From NCBI RefSeq assembly GCF_014698045.1, contig NZ_JACJSE010000005.1:124001-188000 (forward strand): 64,000 nt of DNA, given 5' to 3'. How positions within the stretch are numbered: position 1 is the stretch's first letter; the number at the start of each line of letters is the position of its first letter. Of this stretch, positions 1-8,421 are shown piece after piece. This stretch comes from Aulosira sp. FACHB-615. GTDB taxonomy: Bacteria; Cyanobacteriota; Cyanobacteriia; Cyanobacteriales; Nostocaceae. Position numbers and translations under genes: made by a program. The notes below the pieces were generated by a model. It worked only from the letters and a program-made list of their open reading frames with translations, was not told the DNA's origin and did no database searches.

Positions 1-28
1 TGGTTTTTTACACCAATTTGTGTAGGTC

Positions 29-178
29 AGGACTTACGCATCAAAATTTTCTGTGGAGATTGGGTGTGAGGGTGAAAGGGTATGGGGTGTAAGGGTTTTG
101 GATACTTACACCCTTACACCCTCATACCCCTGCACCCTGTTATAAAACCTTATTTTTTCGTTTTTTTGCGTAAGTCCT
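29..178. repeat. MITE-like element, AGGACTTACGC family, copy 1
   Basis: The element begins AGGACTTACGC and ends GCGTAAGTCCT, a perfect 11-bp terminal inverted repeat. The interior carries GGGTGTAAGGG-type blocks facing their complements, so the whole unit could fold into a long hairpin. Related copies with the same termini lie at 24693-24815, 33001-33168 and 39928-40118, with a decayed one at 14480-14591. No ORF is inside, so mobility would need a transposase in trans. Confidence 0.75.
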
Positions 179-219
179 ATAGGTAAACAACCGTTCACCC
201 ACACACTCAATCCCACAAA

Positions 220-591
220 TTAACGGAAGAACAAATATCTTCCACCTATAATTAATAAAAAGATGCCGTACAGTTTCTTCATAGTTTCACTACTAATAAA
301 TGGCTGATTGGCAAATAACGCACCAAAAAAATTTCCTACTACTAAACCAATAGCAATCATGACCGCATATTTGATGTTAATGTTACCGCTACGGTAGTAA
401 ACTGCTGCGCCTAAAATACCGATGGGTAAAATTTGGGCGGCAATAGATGTACCAGTGGCAAATTTTTGGTCTAGCCCTACTAGTAGTACCATTGCTGGCA
501 CCATAATTGCACCGCCACCGATACCAAACATCCCACCAGCAACACCAGCCGCTAAACCAATCAGCAGCATTTGTACAAGAATATTAGACAT
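220..591 (-). CDS. Half-size TauE/SafE family membrane permease
   Basis: The 123-residue protein is almost wholly hydrophobic, with about four membrane segments. Its N-terminus has the glycine-rich stretch GLAAGVAGGMFGIGGGAIMV typical of TauE/SafE (sulfite/organosulfonate exporter-like) proteins. Usual members have about 250 residues and two repeats of this unit; this one has a single repeat, so it probably works as a dimer. Substrate is unknown; sulfite or another small anion is only a family-based guess. The ATG at 591 precedes the glycine motif at the usual distance. No operon partner is visible. Confidence 0.8.
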   Translation of the reverse strand: MSNILVQMLLIGLAAGVAGGMFGIGGGAIMVPAMVLLVGLDQKFATGTSIAAQILPIGILGAAVYYRSGNINIKYAVMIAIGLVVGNFFGALFANQPFISSETMKKLYGIFLLIIGGRYLFFR

Positions 592-667
592 ACAAAATGT
601 TTGTTGTGTGTTGAATCATAGTATTAAGAATACAGAAATCATAAGTCAGAATTTTAGCTGGTTAATT

Positions 668-814
668 ACAGCACTTTTGAAGTAAGTGCGGTACACCATG
701 AGCATTAAGTAATGAGTAATCAGTAGTGAGTAATAAGTAAATTCCTGACTCATTATTCATTACTCATTACTTTTTTCAATCAGTTGCTGTACCTCATAAA
801 CATCGAATCTGCTG
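668..814 (+). repeat. Dispersed GAGTAATGAGTAAT repeat, copy A
   Basis: It begins ACAGCACTTTTGAAGTAAG, runs through heptamer-like TAATGAG units with an inverted counterpart (CTCATTACTCATTAC), and ends CAGTTGCTGTACCTCATAAA. A closely similar copy is at 45603-45727 and an inverted, shorter copy at 14780-14869. Confidence 0.75.
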
Positions 815-926
815 TAGTTACCCGAAACTATTCAACCCACCCCCAACCCCGTTAGCGGGGCTATAGTGTAAGTGTATGCACAAATCTGAGTTGCACGCAT
901 CTCTCCCGCCTCAGAATTTATTCCTA

Positions 927-1031
927 GTACAATAAGGCGGCAATAAACACACCATTTCAAAAGGCGCGAAAGCCAAGAATATAAGTCTTTTGACTTTTGA
1001 CTTTTGACTTCCGCGTAGCGGTACTAGTCTC
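927..1031 (+). repeat. Dispersed ~105-bp repeat with TTTTGACTT heptamers, copy A
   Basis: It shares with 6222-6322 the order GGCGG, then ACCATTTCAA, then tandem TTTTGACTTTTGACTT, then the shared terminus CTTCCGC(G/A)TAGCGGTACTAG. CCGC(G/A)TAGCGG is itself a small palindrome. Confidence 0.7.
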
Positions 1032-1290
1032 ATAACGCCAGTCCTCAAAAGAGGACTCAAAAAGAAATTGATTCCAGTCTACTTCAGTAGACTTTAGCTA
1101 TGAGCCTGGAACTTTAGTTCTAGGCGGGAATGGCTTGAACATAAAAATTTCGACTTGTGTGTACACAGTAAGTTAACAGGGCGGGGAGACGAAACACAGC
1201 TTTTTCGGGGTGGGGTTGAAAGGTTTTCGTAAGTAATCAACTGAACTTCTTCAAGATTCTGGCTACTAGATTCTGAATTCTCAATACTTC

Positions 1291-2256
1291 TTACAAACTC
1301 ATTTTAGGTGAGAAGATTGATTTAGGTAACATCCCATGAACACCTTTTTGGGGACTATTAACAACTTGGGTGATGCGAAAATTTACCGCTAAACTACACA
1401 ACACATAAGCCTCTTCTGCTGATAAATTCGCAAAACCTTGTAGAAACGCAATCATATTTTTTAAAGCTTGTTCTAAAGCTGCATCTAAGGTTTCGGCAAA
1501 ACCCATTGTGATGATGTCTGTTGGGGTTTCAGCAATGGGTGTGGTGAGTGATAAATCTTTGCGGAGGGTGAGAGAAATTCTCCCGTTCATCGAAGTTTCA
1601 ATGGCTGTAACATTTACTTCCCCGTCTCCTTGAGCAGAATGTCCATCACCGATAGAAAACAACGCCCCAGGGACATAAATTGGCAAAAATACCCGCGAAC
1701 CTACTTGGAGTTCCCGGTTATCGATATTACCACCATAGTGACCAGGGGGAATCGAACTGCGATCGCTTTGCGGTGTCGCCACACCCAAAATACCAAAAAA
1801 GGGTGTGAGGGGAATTTTAATCCCACTGTTAGCTGGAAATTCGGCGATATTATTAGCTAAATCTAGGGGAATGAATCTTAATGCAGGTTGGGTAAATTGT
1901 TGTGCTAAAGCTCCCCACCCTGTACGAATAGCATTAAAACCCACTGGTAAACTTGGGGCGATCGCTTCTAATCTTACTTCTAAAACATCCCCAGGTTCAG
2001 CATCCCGCACATAAATCGGCCCGGTGAGTAAATGCGGCCCCCCAGCAATTTTGCGTTCATCTGGCAAATTTTGGCAGATATCTACAAATTCTGGCGTGAG
2101 AAATTCTGGCGGTGCTTTGTCGTAAATGTAGTAACCAGTGAAGGTTTCGACATCAACAGTGTCACCAGAATTAATTATGAGTGCTGGTTTTAATAAATGA
2201 GAGAACCCGCCAAGATGGACTGTTTCTGTGGTGGCTTTTAAGATGTGATGCGTCAT
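1291..2256 (-). CDS. Acetamidase/formamidase family amidohydrolase
   Basis: This roughly 320-residue protein matches the FmdA/AmdA family, which releases ammonia from formamide or acetamide. Recognisable blocks are the N-terminal MTHHILKATTETVHLGGFSH, the GGPHLLTGPIYVRDAEPGD segment near residue 80, PPGHYGGNIDNRELQVGS in the middle and FSIGDGHSAQGDGEVNVTAI near residue 205. These carry the His and Asp residues expected at the metal site. The frame opens at a TTG at 2271, but the ATG at 2256 gives the usual family N-terminus, so I use it. It stands alone among repeats. Amide specificity cannot be read from the sequence. Confidence 0.88.
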   Translation of the reverse strand: MTHHILKATTETVHLGGFSHLLKPALIINSGDTVDVETFTGYYIYDKAPPEFLTPEFVDICQNLPDERKIAGGPHLLTGPIYVRDAEPGDVLEVRLEAIAPSLPVGFNAIRTGWGALAQQFTQPALRFIPLDLANNIAEFPANSGIKIPLTPFFGILGVATPQSDRSSIPPGHYGGNIDNRELQVGSRVFLPIYVPGALFSIGDGHSAQGDGEVNVTAIETSMNGRISLTLRKDLSLTTPIAETPTDIITMGFAETLDAALEQALKNMIAFLQGFANLSAEEAYVLCSLAVNFRITQVVNSPQKGVHGMLPKSIFSPKMSL

Positions 2257-2429
2257 GAATAGAGGAATCAAGTTTGATTTCTCAATTTACTTGTGTATGC
2301 AGGGCGTAGGGAATAGGAAGTGGGGAGAAAATTATTTACAAAAATTTTTCTACTTACGCTTGACAGGTATACCGCCAACCCCAATGAAGTCATGAGTATT
2401 TTAATCCGCCAAATCTTGATGTAATATCT

Positions 2430-2462
2430 AGATCCCCGACTTTTTCAAAAAGTCGGGGATCT
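2430..2462. repeat. AGATCCCCGAC hairpin repeat, copy 1
   Basis: A perfect 14-bp stem (AGATCCCCGACTTT with its complement AAAGTCGGGGATCT) around a 5-nt TTCAA loop. A near-identical hairpin is at 10801-10833, just downstream of ftn2. It may act as a terminator-like or processing structure; there is no clear U-tract. Confidence 0.7.
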
Positions 2463-2714
2463 AAACAGCACGACAAAATTGGTCAAAATGCGCGGATGGG
2501 TAGGTGTACAAAATCGCCCTTAAGCAAGAATGGCTGGATTCCTTGGAGGGTAAGCTTTTGCAGAAAAATTTAATTAAAATTGTCCGCGCACCTTACATAG
2601 TGAAGGTTTCAGCGATTTCATGTAAATCAATTGACATTCCACCATGTTAGAATTATCCCATCCGCGAAACCGCACCTTGAAAACTAAATACACCAAGCTT
2701 TTCCGGCTCCCGCA
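2463..2714 (+). promoter_or_regulatory. Probable CRISPR leader
   Basis: This is the AT-rich, gene-free stretch immediately before the first perfect repeat. The array decays at its other end (last repeat mutated), and type I/III repeats ending in ATTGAAAC give crRNAs read in this direction, so transcription should start here. Possible promoter elements are TTGACA near 2631 and TAGAAT near 2648, but their spacing is short, so the exact start is uncertain. Two related blocks (CCGCGCACCTT near 2584, CCGCACCTTG near 2670) may be leader motifs. Confidence 0.6.
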
Positions 2715-4899
2715 ATTGCAATTCAAACTAATCCCTATTAGGGATTGAAACTTGAAATCGATGAAACCGCGATCGCTCCAGCTAGTAAAATTGCAATTCA
2801 AACTAATCCCTATTAGGGATTGAAACGTAAATAGTTAATCTTGCTTGCTCGTAGGCATCGGATGTAGATTGCAATTCAAACTAATCCCTATTAGGGATTG
2901 AAACTAGCTGGAAACTTGCCTTTAGCTGGAGCAGTTCGATTGCAATTCAAACTAATCCCTATTAGGGATTGAAACGCAGCTAGTTTCACTACGATCACTA
3001 CCTCTGGCGCTGCAATTGCAATTCAAACTAATCCCTATTAGGGATTGAAACTTAACGCAGAAATACAAGCCATGCTTGACTACAAAGATGGATTGCAATT
3101 CAAACTAATCCCTATTAGGGATTGAAACATCCAGGACGACCGGGCAAGGATGGAAAAGACGGTAAAGATTGCAATTCAAACTAATCCCTATTAGGGATTG
3201 AAACCCAATAATAGTATTTCCCTTTTTCCTCCCATAGAATTGCAATTCAAACTAATCCCTATTAGGGATTGAAACTTATTGATGAACAAAATATAATACT
3301 GCGGCGATCATTGCAATTCAAACTAATCCCTATTAGGGATTGAAACGTTGTATTGGGAATCGGTTAAGCTAATGGTTAAAGATTGCAATTCAAACTAATC
3401 CCTATTAGGGATTGAAACCTACCCTCCAATTGATGCTATAATTAATGGCAGTTGATTGCAATTCAAACTAATCCCTATTAGGGATTGAAACCTTTAAGTT
3501 AACCCCAGCGATATCGCGGTGTAGGGTGGTTGCATTGCAATTCAAACTAATCCCTATTAGGGATTGAAACCCGTAGCCACCAGATGAGAGCATACCTACC
3601 GCAAGGAATTGCAATTCAAACTAATCCCTATTAGGGATTGAAACTTCCAATTACCTGTTTGCCAGATATCCCGATTATGAGATATTGCAATTCAAACTAA
3701 TCCCTATTAGGGATTGAAACGAACAACCATTGAATCCTCTCTGAAACATCCTCTATTGCAATTCAAACTAATCCCTATTAGGGATTGAAACACGCGCCGA
3801 TCTTTCTTTACTTCCCAAAAAACAGATTGCAATTCAAACTAATCCCTATTAGGGATTGAAACGTTACCATTTAAGAGTTTTAGATTATCCCCAAAATATT
3901 GCAATTCAAACTAATCCCTATTAGGGATTGAAACACATCAACTTACACTGCCTTATGAAAATTTTGTCTGTAATTGCAATTCAAACTAATCCCTATTAGG
4001 GATTGAAACATCTACCAAGTAAAACAAATCACAGGGAAAGCGACTTGGAAATTGCAATTCAAACTAATCCCTATTAGGGATTGAAACCAACCTGTAATAT
4101 CCACGCTTGCAATATTCCTTTATTGCAATTCAAACTAATCCCTATTAGGGATTGAAACACTTGCTCCATTCAGCAAATTAAACAATCTGCATTGCAATTC
4201 AAACTAATCCCTATTAGGGATTGAAACTATCACAGCTTTCCTTTTCATTTCTGCACCTCTGGTAACATTGCAATTCAAACTAATCCCTATTAGGGATTGA
4301 AACACATCATCACGATTGTCAGCGTTATTTGCTTATTTATTGCAATTCAAACTAATCCCTATTAGGGATTGAAACTTATCCTTAATTAATTGGTTGGTTT
4401 GTTTTTTAGCAACATTGCAATTCAAACTAATCCCTATTAGGGATTGAAACGCACCCTAGCCACACCCATACAAAATAAGCCATTTTGCATTGCAATTCAA
4501 ACTAATCCCTATTAGGGATTGAAACTTTACCATTGATACCATCAAAACCATCCCTACCATCTATTGCAATTCAAACTAATCCCTATTAGGGATTGAAACA
4601 AGCCCAGTCCTGAACATTGGGAAGAATGGCGAACGGCTAAATTGCAATTCAAACTAATCCCTATTAGGGATTGAAACTCAAGGTTCCGTTTTTTTGGTAG
4701 TACAGTGCTACTGGATTGCAATTCAAACTAATCCCTATTAGGGATTGAAACTCAGCTTCTAAATAATCCATATCTGTACAAGGATAAGATTGCAATTCAA
4801 ACTAATCCCTATTAGGGATTGAAACGTCTTGACCGCGATCGCAAAATACATCATCTTCAAACACTGCAATTTAAACTAACCCCTATTAGGGATTAAAAC
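2715..4899 (+). CRISPR. CRISPR array, 30 repeats of 37 bp and 29 spacers
   Basis: The repeat starts ATTGCAATTCAAACTAATCC and ends CTATTAGGGATTGAAAC; its centre, AATCCCTATTAGGGATT, is a palindrome that can form the crRNA hairpin. I counted 29 perfect copies and one degenerate last copy at 4863-4899 (ACTGCAATTT start, GATTAAAAC end), which marks the leader-distal end. Spacers are 32-42 nt, a spread more usual for cyanobacterial type III or I-D arrays than for I-E. The 3' ATTGAAAC would be the 8-nt crRNA handle. No cas gene lies in the window, so the effector must be encoded elsewhere. The spacers are all different, with no tandem duplicates seen. Confidence 0.99.
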
Positions 4900-4925
4900 C
4901 ATCGATTTACTCTGTATTTATTATA

Positions 4926-4997
4926 TGGGTCGCCCGGGATTCGAACCCGGAACTAATCGGTTAAAAGCCGAGTACTCTACCGTTGAGTTAGCGACCC
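4926..4997 (-). tRNA. tRNA-Lys (anticodon UUU)
   Basis: On the minus strand the sequence has a 7-bp acceptor stem (GGGTCGC with GCGACCC), D-stem ACTC/GAGT, anticodon loop CTTTTAA giving UUU, and T-arm CCGGGTTCGAATCCCGG. The discriminator base is A and CCA is not encoded. The outer pair of the anticodon stem is mismatched (C-U). Its 3' end is 26 bp from the last CRISPR repeat, with the array pointing toward it. Confidence 0.95.
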
Positions 4998-5059
4998 TTT
5001 TGCTTTGTTTGCAACTTTGCCATCATAGCACAAACACCATTGGATTTGTAAAGGGGTTT

Positions 5060-5929
5060 TTAGAAAAAACTTGCCGTCAATCTAACAGATGCTTGATAGC
5101 TGGCTCCTGGCTCTACCACAGTCAAATTTTCGCCTGTGTTTAGAGAATTGCGCGGCGCACTCCAAGGTTCCAAACAATAAAAGTCTTTGCCCTTGAGCGT
5201 CCAAAATACCACGATGGGATATTCATCGCCGTAATCTAAAGTCAATTTTAATTTACGACTGTTGTCTGTGACTGTAGCTGAATTAGCAGTTAGTTCCTTA
5301 AAGGCAACATCAATCTCATCCAAATTGAAATCAAAATTCCCACCAAAGAATTTTCTTTCCTTAGTTCTCTGGTCTTGATACTCACCAGCCGGAATCGCAA
5401 ACTCTAGCTGAGTTTTATCTGGGGCTTGGAAGTAAGGATGAAACCCGGTAGAAAAGGGTATTGGTGTGGCAGAAGAATTATGCAGATGTTGTTGAATTTC
5501 GAGAGTATTCCCATTGATTTTGTAACTGAAACTTAAATCAAAATCAAAGGGATATACCGCTTTTGTTTGCTCGTTGCTGACCAAATGAACTTTGACATAA
5601 GTTGTCTTGTCTTCCGAGACTTCCTCAAGTTCCCAAGGCAAATCACGGGCAAAGCCATGCTGTTTGAGAGTATATTGCTGCCCATTGTGAGTATAAGTGT
5701 TATCAGGTAAGTTACCACAGATGGGAAACAATATGGGATTTCCGCCCCTAATACTCAAATCAGGATGAGTAAAGCGTTCTTTATCCAAGTAGAAAATTTC
5801 TTGACCTTGGACTTGCCAGCTAGTAATAATCCCACCCCGTTCTGGGACAACTTCTATCTGATTACCAGTGGTGTCGTCAGCCAGAATATAAGTTTTGTAT
5901 TGTCTTTGTTCAATGGTAATTTTAGGCAC
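5060..5929 (-). CDS. Aldose 1-epimerase family protein (GalM/YihR-like)
   Basis: The 289-residue product has the galactose mutarotase-like beta-sandwich pattern: an early PERGGIITSW strand pair, GGNPILFPICGNLPD near residue 62, QHGFARDLPW near residue 90, and STGFHPYFQAP near residue 160, where the catalytic His is expected. A late E in CLEPWSAPRNS (about residue 254) fits the catalytic Glu. It probably interconverts anomers of a free or phosphorylated hexose. The start is GTG; no nearby ATG gives the full N-terminal strand. No sugar-operon neighbours, so the substrate is open. Confidence 0.85.
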   Translation of the reverse strand: MPKITIEQRQYKTYILADDTTGNQIEVVPERGGIITSWQVQGQEIFYLDKERFTHPDLSIRGGNPILFPICGNLPDNTYTHNGQQYTLKQHGFARDLPWELEEVSEDKTTYVKVHLVSNEQTKAVYPFDFDLSFSYKINGNTLEIQQHLHNSSATPIPFSTGFHPYFQAPDKTQLEFAIPAGEYQDQRTKERKFFGGNFDFNLDEIDVAFKELTANSATVTDNSRKLKLTLDYGDEYPIVVFWTLKGKDFYCLEPWSAPRNSLNTGENLTVVEPGASYQASVRLTASFF

Positions 5930-6354
5930 AAGATGAGTCCTTAGAGGTTATAGGTTACAGATGAGAGGTGAGAGGTGAGCCACTGCGGTGGACGGGTTTC
6001 CCGGCATAAAGCAAGTGGCGAACCCGGAGGGTGAGAGGCTGAATACATATTTCTAGCCTCTAGTTTCTAGTACAAAAAGGCAAAAGTAAAAGGTCAAAAG
6101 GAAAAAGAAAGAATAGTAATACCACAAGCCTTTTAGCAATTTCTTATGGTCACTTAGCATGGTCGAAACATGGTCTGTTTATTTTCACCGAACTGTACTA
6201 ACATCTAGTCTCTAGTGCAACTCGGCGGAAATTAAAGATACCATTTCAAGTAGCGAAAAGCTTGTGATATGAGCTTTTTGACTTTTGACTTTTAACTTTT
6301 GACTTCCGCATAGCGGTACTAGTCCCTCATTTCCCACTCCCTAGTCTCTGACAA
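5930..6354. other. Gene-free repeat region between pdhA and the epimerase gene
   Basis: No gene seen. It holds GAGAGGTGAGAGGTGAG heptamers near 5960, a segment GGGTTTCCCGGCATAAAGC near 5995, and the repeat at 6222-6322. Confidence 0.55.
6222..6322 (+). repeat. Dispersed ~105-bp repeat with TTTTGACTT heptamers, copy B
   Basis: Second copy of the unit at 927-1031: CGGCGGAAAT, ACCATTTCAAGTAGCG, tandem TTTTGACTT heptamers, and the terminus CTTCCGCATAGCGGTACTAG. It lies 33 bp past the pdhA stop. Confidence 0.7.
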
Positions 6355-7389
6355 CTACTCGTCTTCTGCAAAGATAAAGCGATACAATTCGCTAGGATCA
6401 GGTTCAGGACTGCTTTCGGCAAACTTCACAGCCTCATCAATTAAGTCTTGAATCTTCTTGTCAACTGCCTTAAGTTCTTCCTCAGTTGCCAAATTCTGTT
6501 CCACCATATAAGCAGCCAGTTTCTTAATTGGGTCACGGGAGAACCAAAATTCTTTCTCGGCTTTGCTGCGTAACTCGTCTGGGTCGGCTAGGGAGTGACC
6601 ACGGAAGCGATAGGTGAGGGCTTCAATTAATGTTGGCCCTTCTCCAGCACGGGCGCGGGCGACGGCTTCTTGGGCGACAGAATGAACTGCGAGTACGTCC
6701 ATGCCGTCTACTTCTACGCCCACCATGTTAAACACACTGGCTTTTTTATAAATTTCTGGGTCGGAGGTGGCGCGGTCATGTGCCATCCCAATTGCCCATT
6801 TATTATTTTCCACCACAAAAATAATTGGCAGTTTCCATAAAGCTGCCATATTCAAGGTTTCAAAAAATTGACCGTTGTTAGCCGCACCATCACCAAAGAA
6901 GCAAGCGGTTACTTGGTCGGCTTTTGGGTCGCCCAAAACTTCACGGCGATATTTGCTTTGAAAAGCTGCACCAGCCGCCACAGGAATGCCTTCAGCCACG
7001 AAAGCGTAACCACCTAATAAGTTATGTTCCGCCGAGAACATGTGCATGGAACCGCCACGTCCTTTGCTGCAACCTGTAGCTTTACCGAATAATTCGGCCA
7101 TAACTTCACGGGCTGGAACTCCCGCACTCAAGGCGTGAACGTGGTCGCGGTAGGTACTGCTAACGTAATCTTCTCCCGGACGCATTGCCTTGATAACGCC
7201 AGTCGAAACGGCTTCTTGACCGTTATATAGGTGGACAAAACCAAACATTTTGCCCCTATAGTACATTTCAGCGCATTTGTCTTCAAAAAAGCGTCCTAAC
7301 ACCATATCTTCGTACAGCATTAAGCCTTCCGCTTTGGTGATTTGGGCGCTGGCAGTATCAAATTTAGGTAACGTCCGTTCTTGAACCAT
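6355..7389 (-). CDS. pdhA: Pyruvate dehydrogenase E1 component, alpha subunit
   Basis: This 344-residue protein is the alpha chain of the thiamine-diphosphate E1 heterotetramer that decarboxylates pyruvate to feed acetyl-CoA synthesis. The ThDP/Mg motif begins GDGAANNGQFFE (about residue 168) and closes with VENN. YRGKMFGFVHLYNGQEAVS near residue 43 and GGSMHMFS near residue 112 are strongly conserved E1-alpha blocks. Length is full for the family and the ATG at 7389 gives the expected N-terminus. As is common in cyanobacteria it is not next to pdhB or the E2 gene. Confidence 0.96.
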   Translation of the reverse strand: MVQERTLPKFDTASAQITKAEGLMLYEDMVLGRFFEDKCAEMYYRGKMFGFVHLYNGQEAVSTGVIKAMRPGEDYVSSTYRDHVHALSAGVPAREVMAELFGKATGCSKGRGGSMHMFSAEHNLLGGYAFVAEGIPVAAGAAFQSKYRREVLGDPKADQVTACFFGDGAANNGQFFETLNMAALWKLPIIFVVENNKWAIGMAHDRATSDPEIYKKASVFNMVGVEVDGMDVLAVHSVAQEAVARARAGEGPTLIEALTYRFRGHSLADPDELRSKAEKEFWFSRDPIKKLAAYMVEQNLATEEELKAVDKKIQDLIDEAVKFAESSPEPDPSELYRFIFAEDE

Positions 7390-8421
7390 TATTTTTTTAG
7401 TATCCCTGTTGTCAAACTGAAATTTACCATGTTAAATAGGCCGATGTTTGGCCTGGTTGTGCTGAAGACAAAAACTAAAAATTTGGGCGCTAAGTAGGAT
7501 AATTGGGATATAGAGGCAAAAAATAGGTGAATTTTGGATTTTATCGTCGCTATCTGCGATTTTTACACCCTAACTGCCATAAATGACCTTGAATGTTGCC
7601 CTCTGGCGTTTTACAATCCCAACTTCTGTACAGATGCTATCAATCAGGATAGCTTTGTTTCTGCATATCTATTAACAATTTCCCACAAATAAACGCCGCA
7701 ATTGCATTTAGCTTGCTAGATATGGGAATACGGTTTGATTCCTGAATCTATTTGTGTAGGCAGGGAGTAGGGAATGGGGAGTAGGGAGTAGGAAAGAAGG
7801 CTGAACTGGGTGTACTGATTTTTTTCCCAAATCAAATATGAGTCCTATAAGTAAGTCGCTGGGAAAAAACAAAACTATCTTAAGAAAGGTTAACTAAACT
7901 AAAACCTTCTTCCCTCCTGCCTTCTGCCTGGTTGGTGAGCGAAGCCGAACCACTGCCTCCTGCCTTTTCCTATCTACTTAGTTGTAACTCAAGGTCTAAG
8001 TATGGTAACATTTTGTTCCTTGTAATTATCACGCATCTACCATTACAAGTATTGCTACTATCACTCCAGAGCCAGGGCAAACACGTAAGTATAATGTCAA
8101 GCAGATAAACTTATTTATTTAGGTATGTCGATTATGATGAGCGATCGCAGTAAAATTTGGCAGTGTTTAATGGCTGATAGCAGTTATACACAAGGAAATA
8201 CTAAGAATTAAAACAAAGTTTCCCTCTTATCTAGGCGAAGTTAAATTAATAGTACTAAAATGTGTCTCAAAATTTTAGAGGGAACAAAATTAATTGTTGC
8301 AATATACACTTAATAGTGTAAGTCCGGCGCGGTGTTATTCACCGTAATATTGTGGCACGGTTTTACATACCTGGAATGCTCTAGGTGGATTATGTTGATC
8401 TCGGTGCAGGGGAAGTAGGCT
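7390..8421. other. 1-kb intergenic region between divergent pdhA and ftn2
   Basis: No ORF with coding character was found on either strand. It should hold the promoters of both flanking genes, but I cannot place them securely. Repeats are present: GGGAGTAGGGA heptamers near 7765-7800, and CTGCCTTCTGCC / GGTGAGCGAAGCC segments near 7918-7968. A HIP1 octamer lies near 8140. Confidence 0.5.

Larger units (their letters stand above)
592..1290. other. Gene-free 0.7-kb region made of dispersed repeats
   Basis: No credible gene is present. It holds the repeat at 668-814 (GAGTAATGAGTAAT type), a GC hairpin near 849-862 (CCCCGTTAGCGGGG), the repeat at 927-1031 that recurs at 6222-6322, and around 1036-1130 a stretch of short inverted motifs (GTCCTCAAAAGAGGAC, TCTACTTCAGTAGA, GGAACTTTAGTTC). 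These look like nested small palindromic repeats rather than regulatory DNA. Confidence 0.6.

Noticed and set aside
2574..2801. 75-codon ORF on the minus strand across the first CRISPR repeat
   Set aside because: It is made of leader and repeat sequence; its protein shows repeat-derived residues only.
4925..5143. 72-codon ORF starting MGRPGFEPGTNRLKAEY
   Set aside because: The N-terminal part is a translation of the tRNA-Lys gene, a well-known false ORF; the rest is antisense to the epimerase gene.
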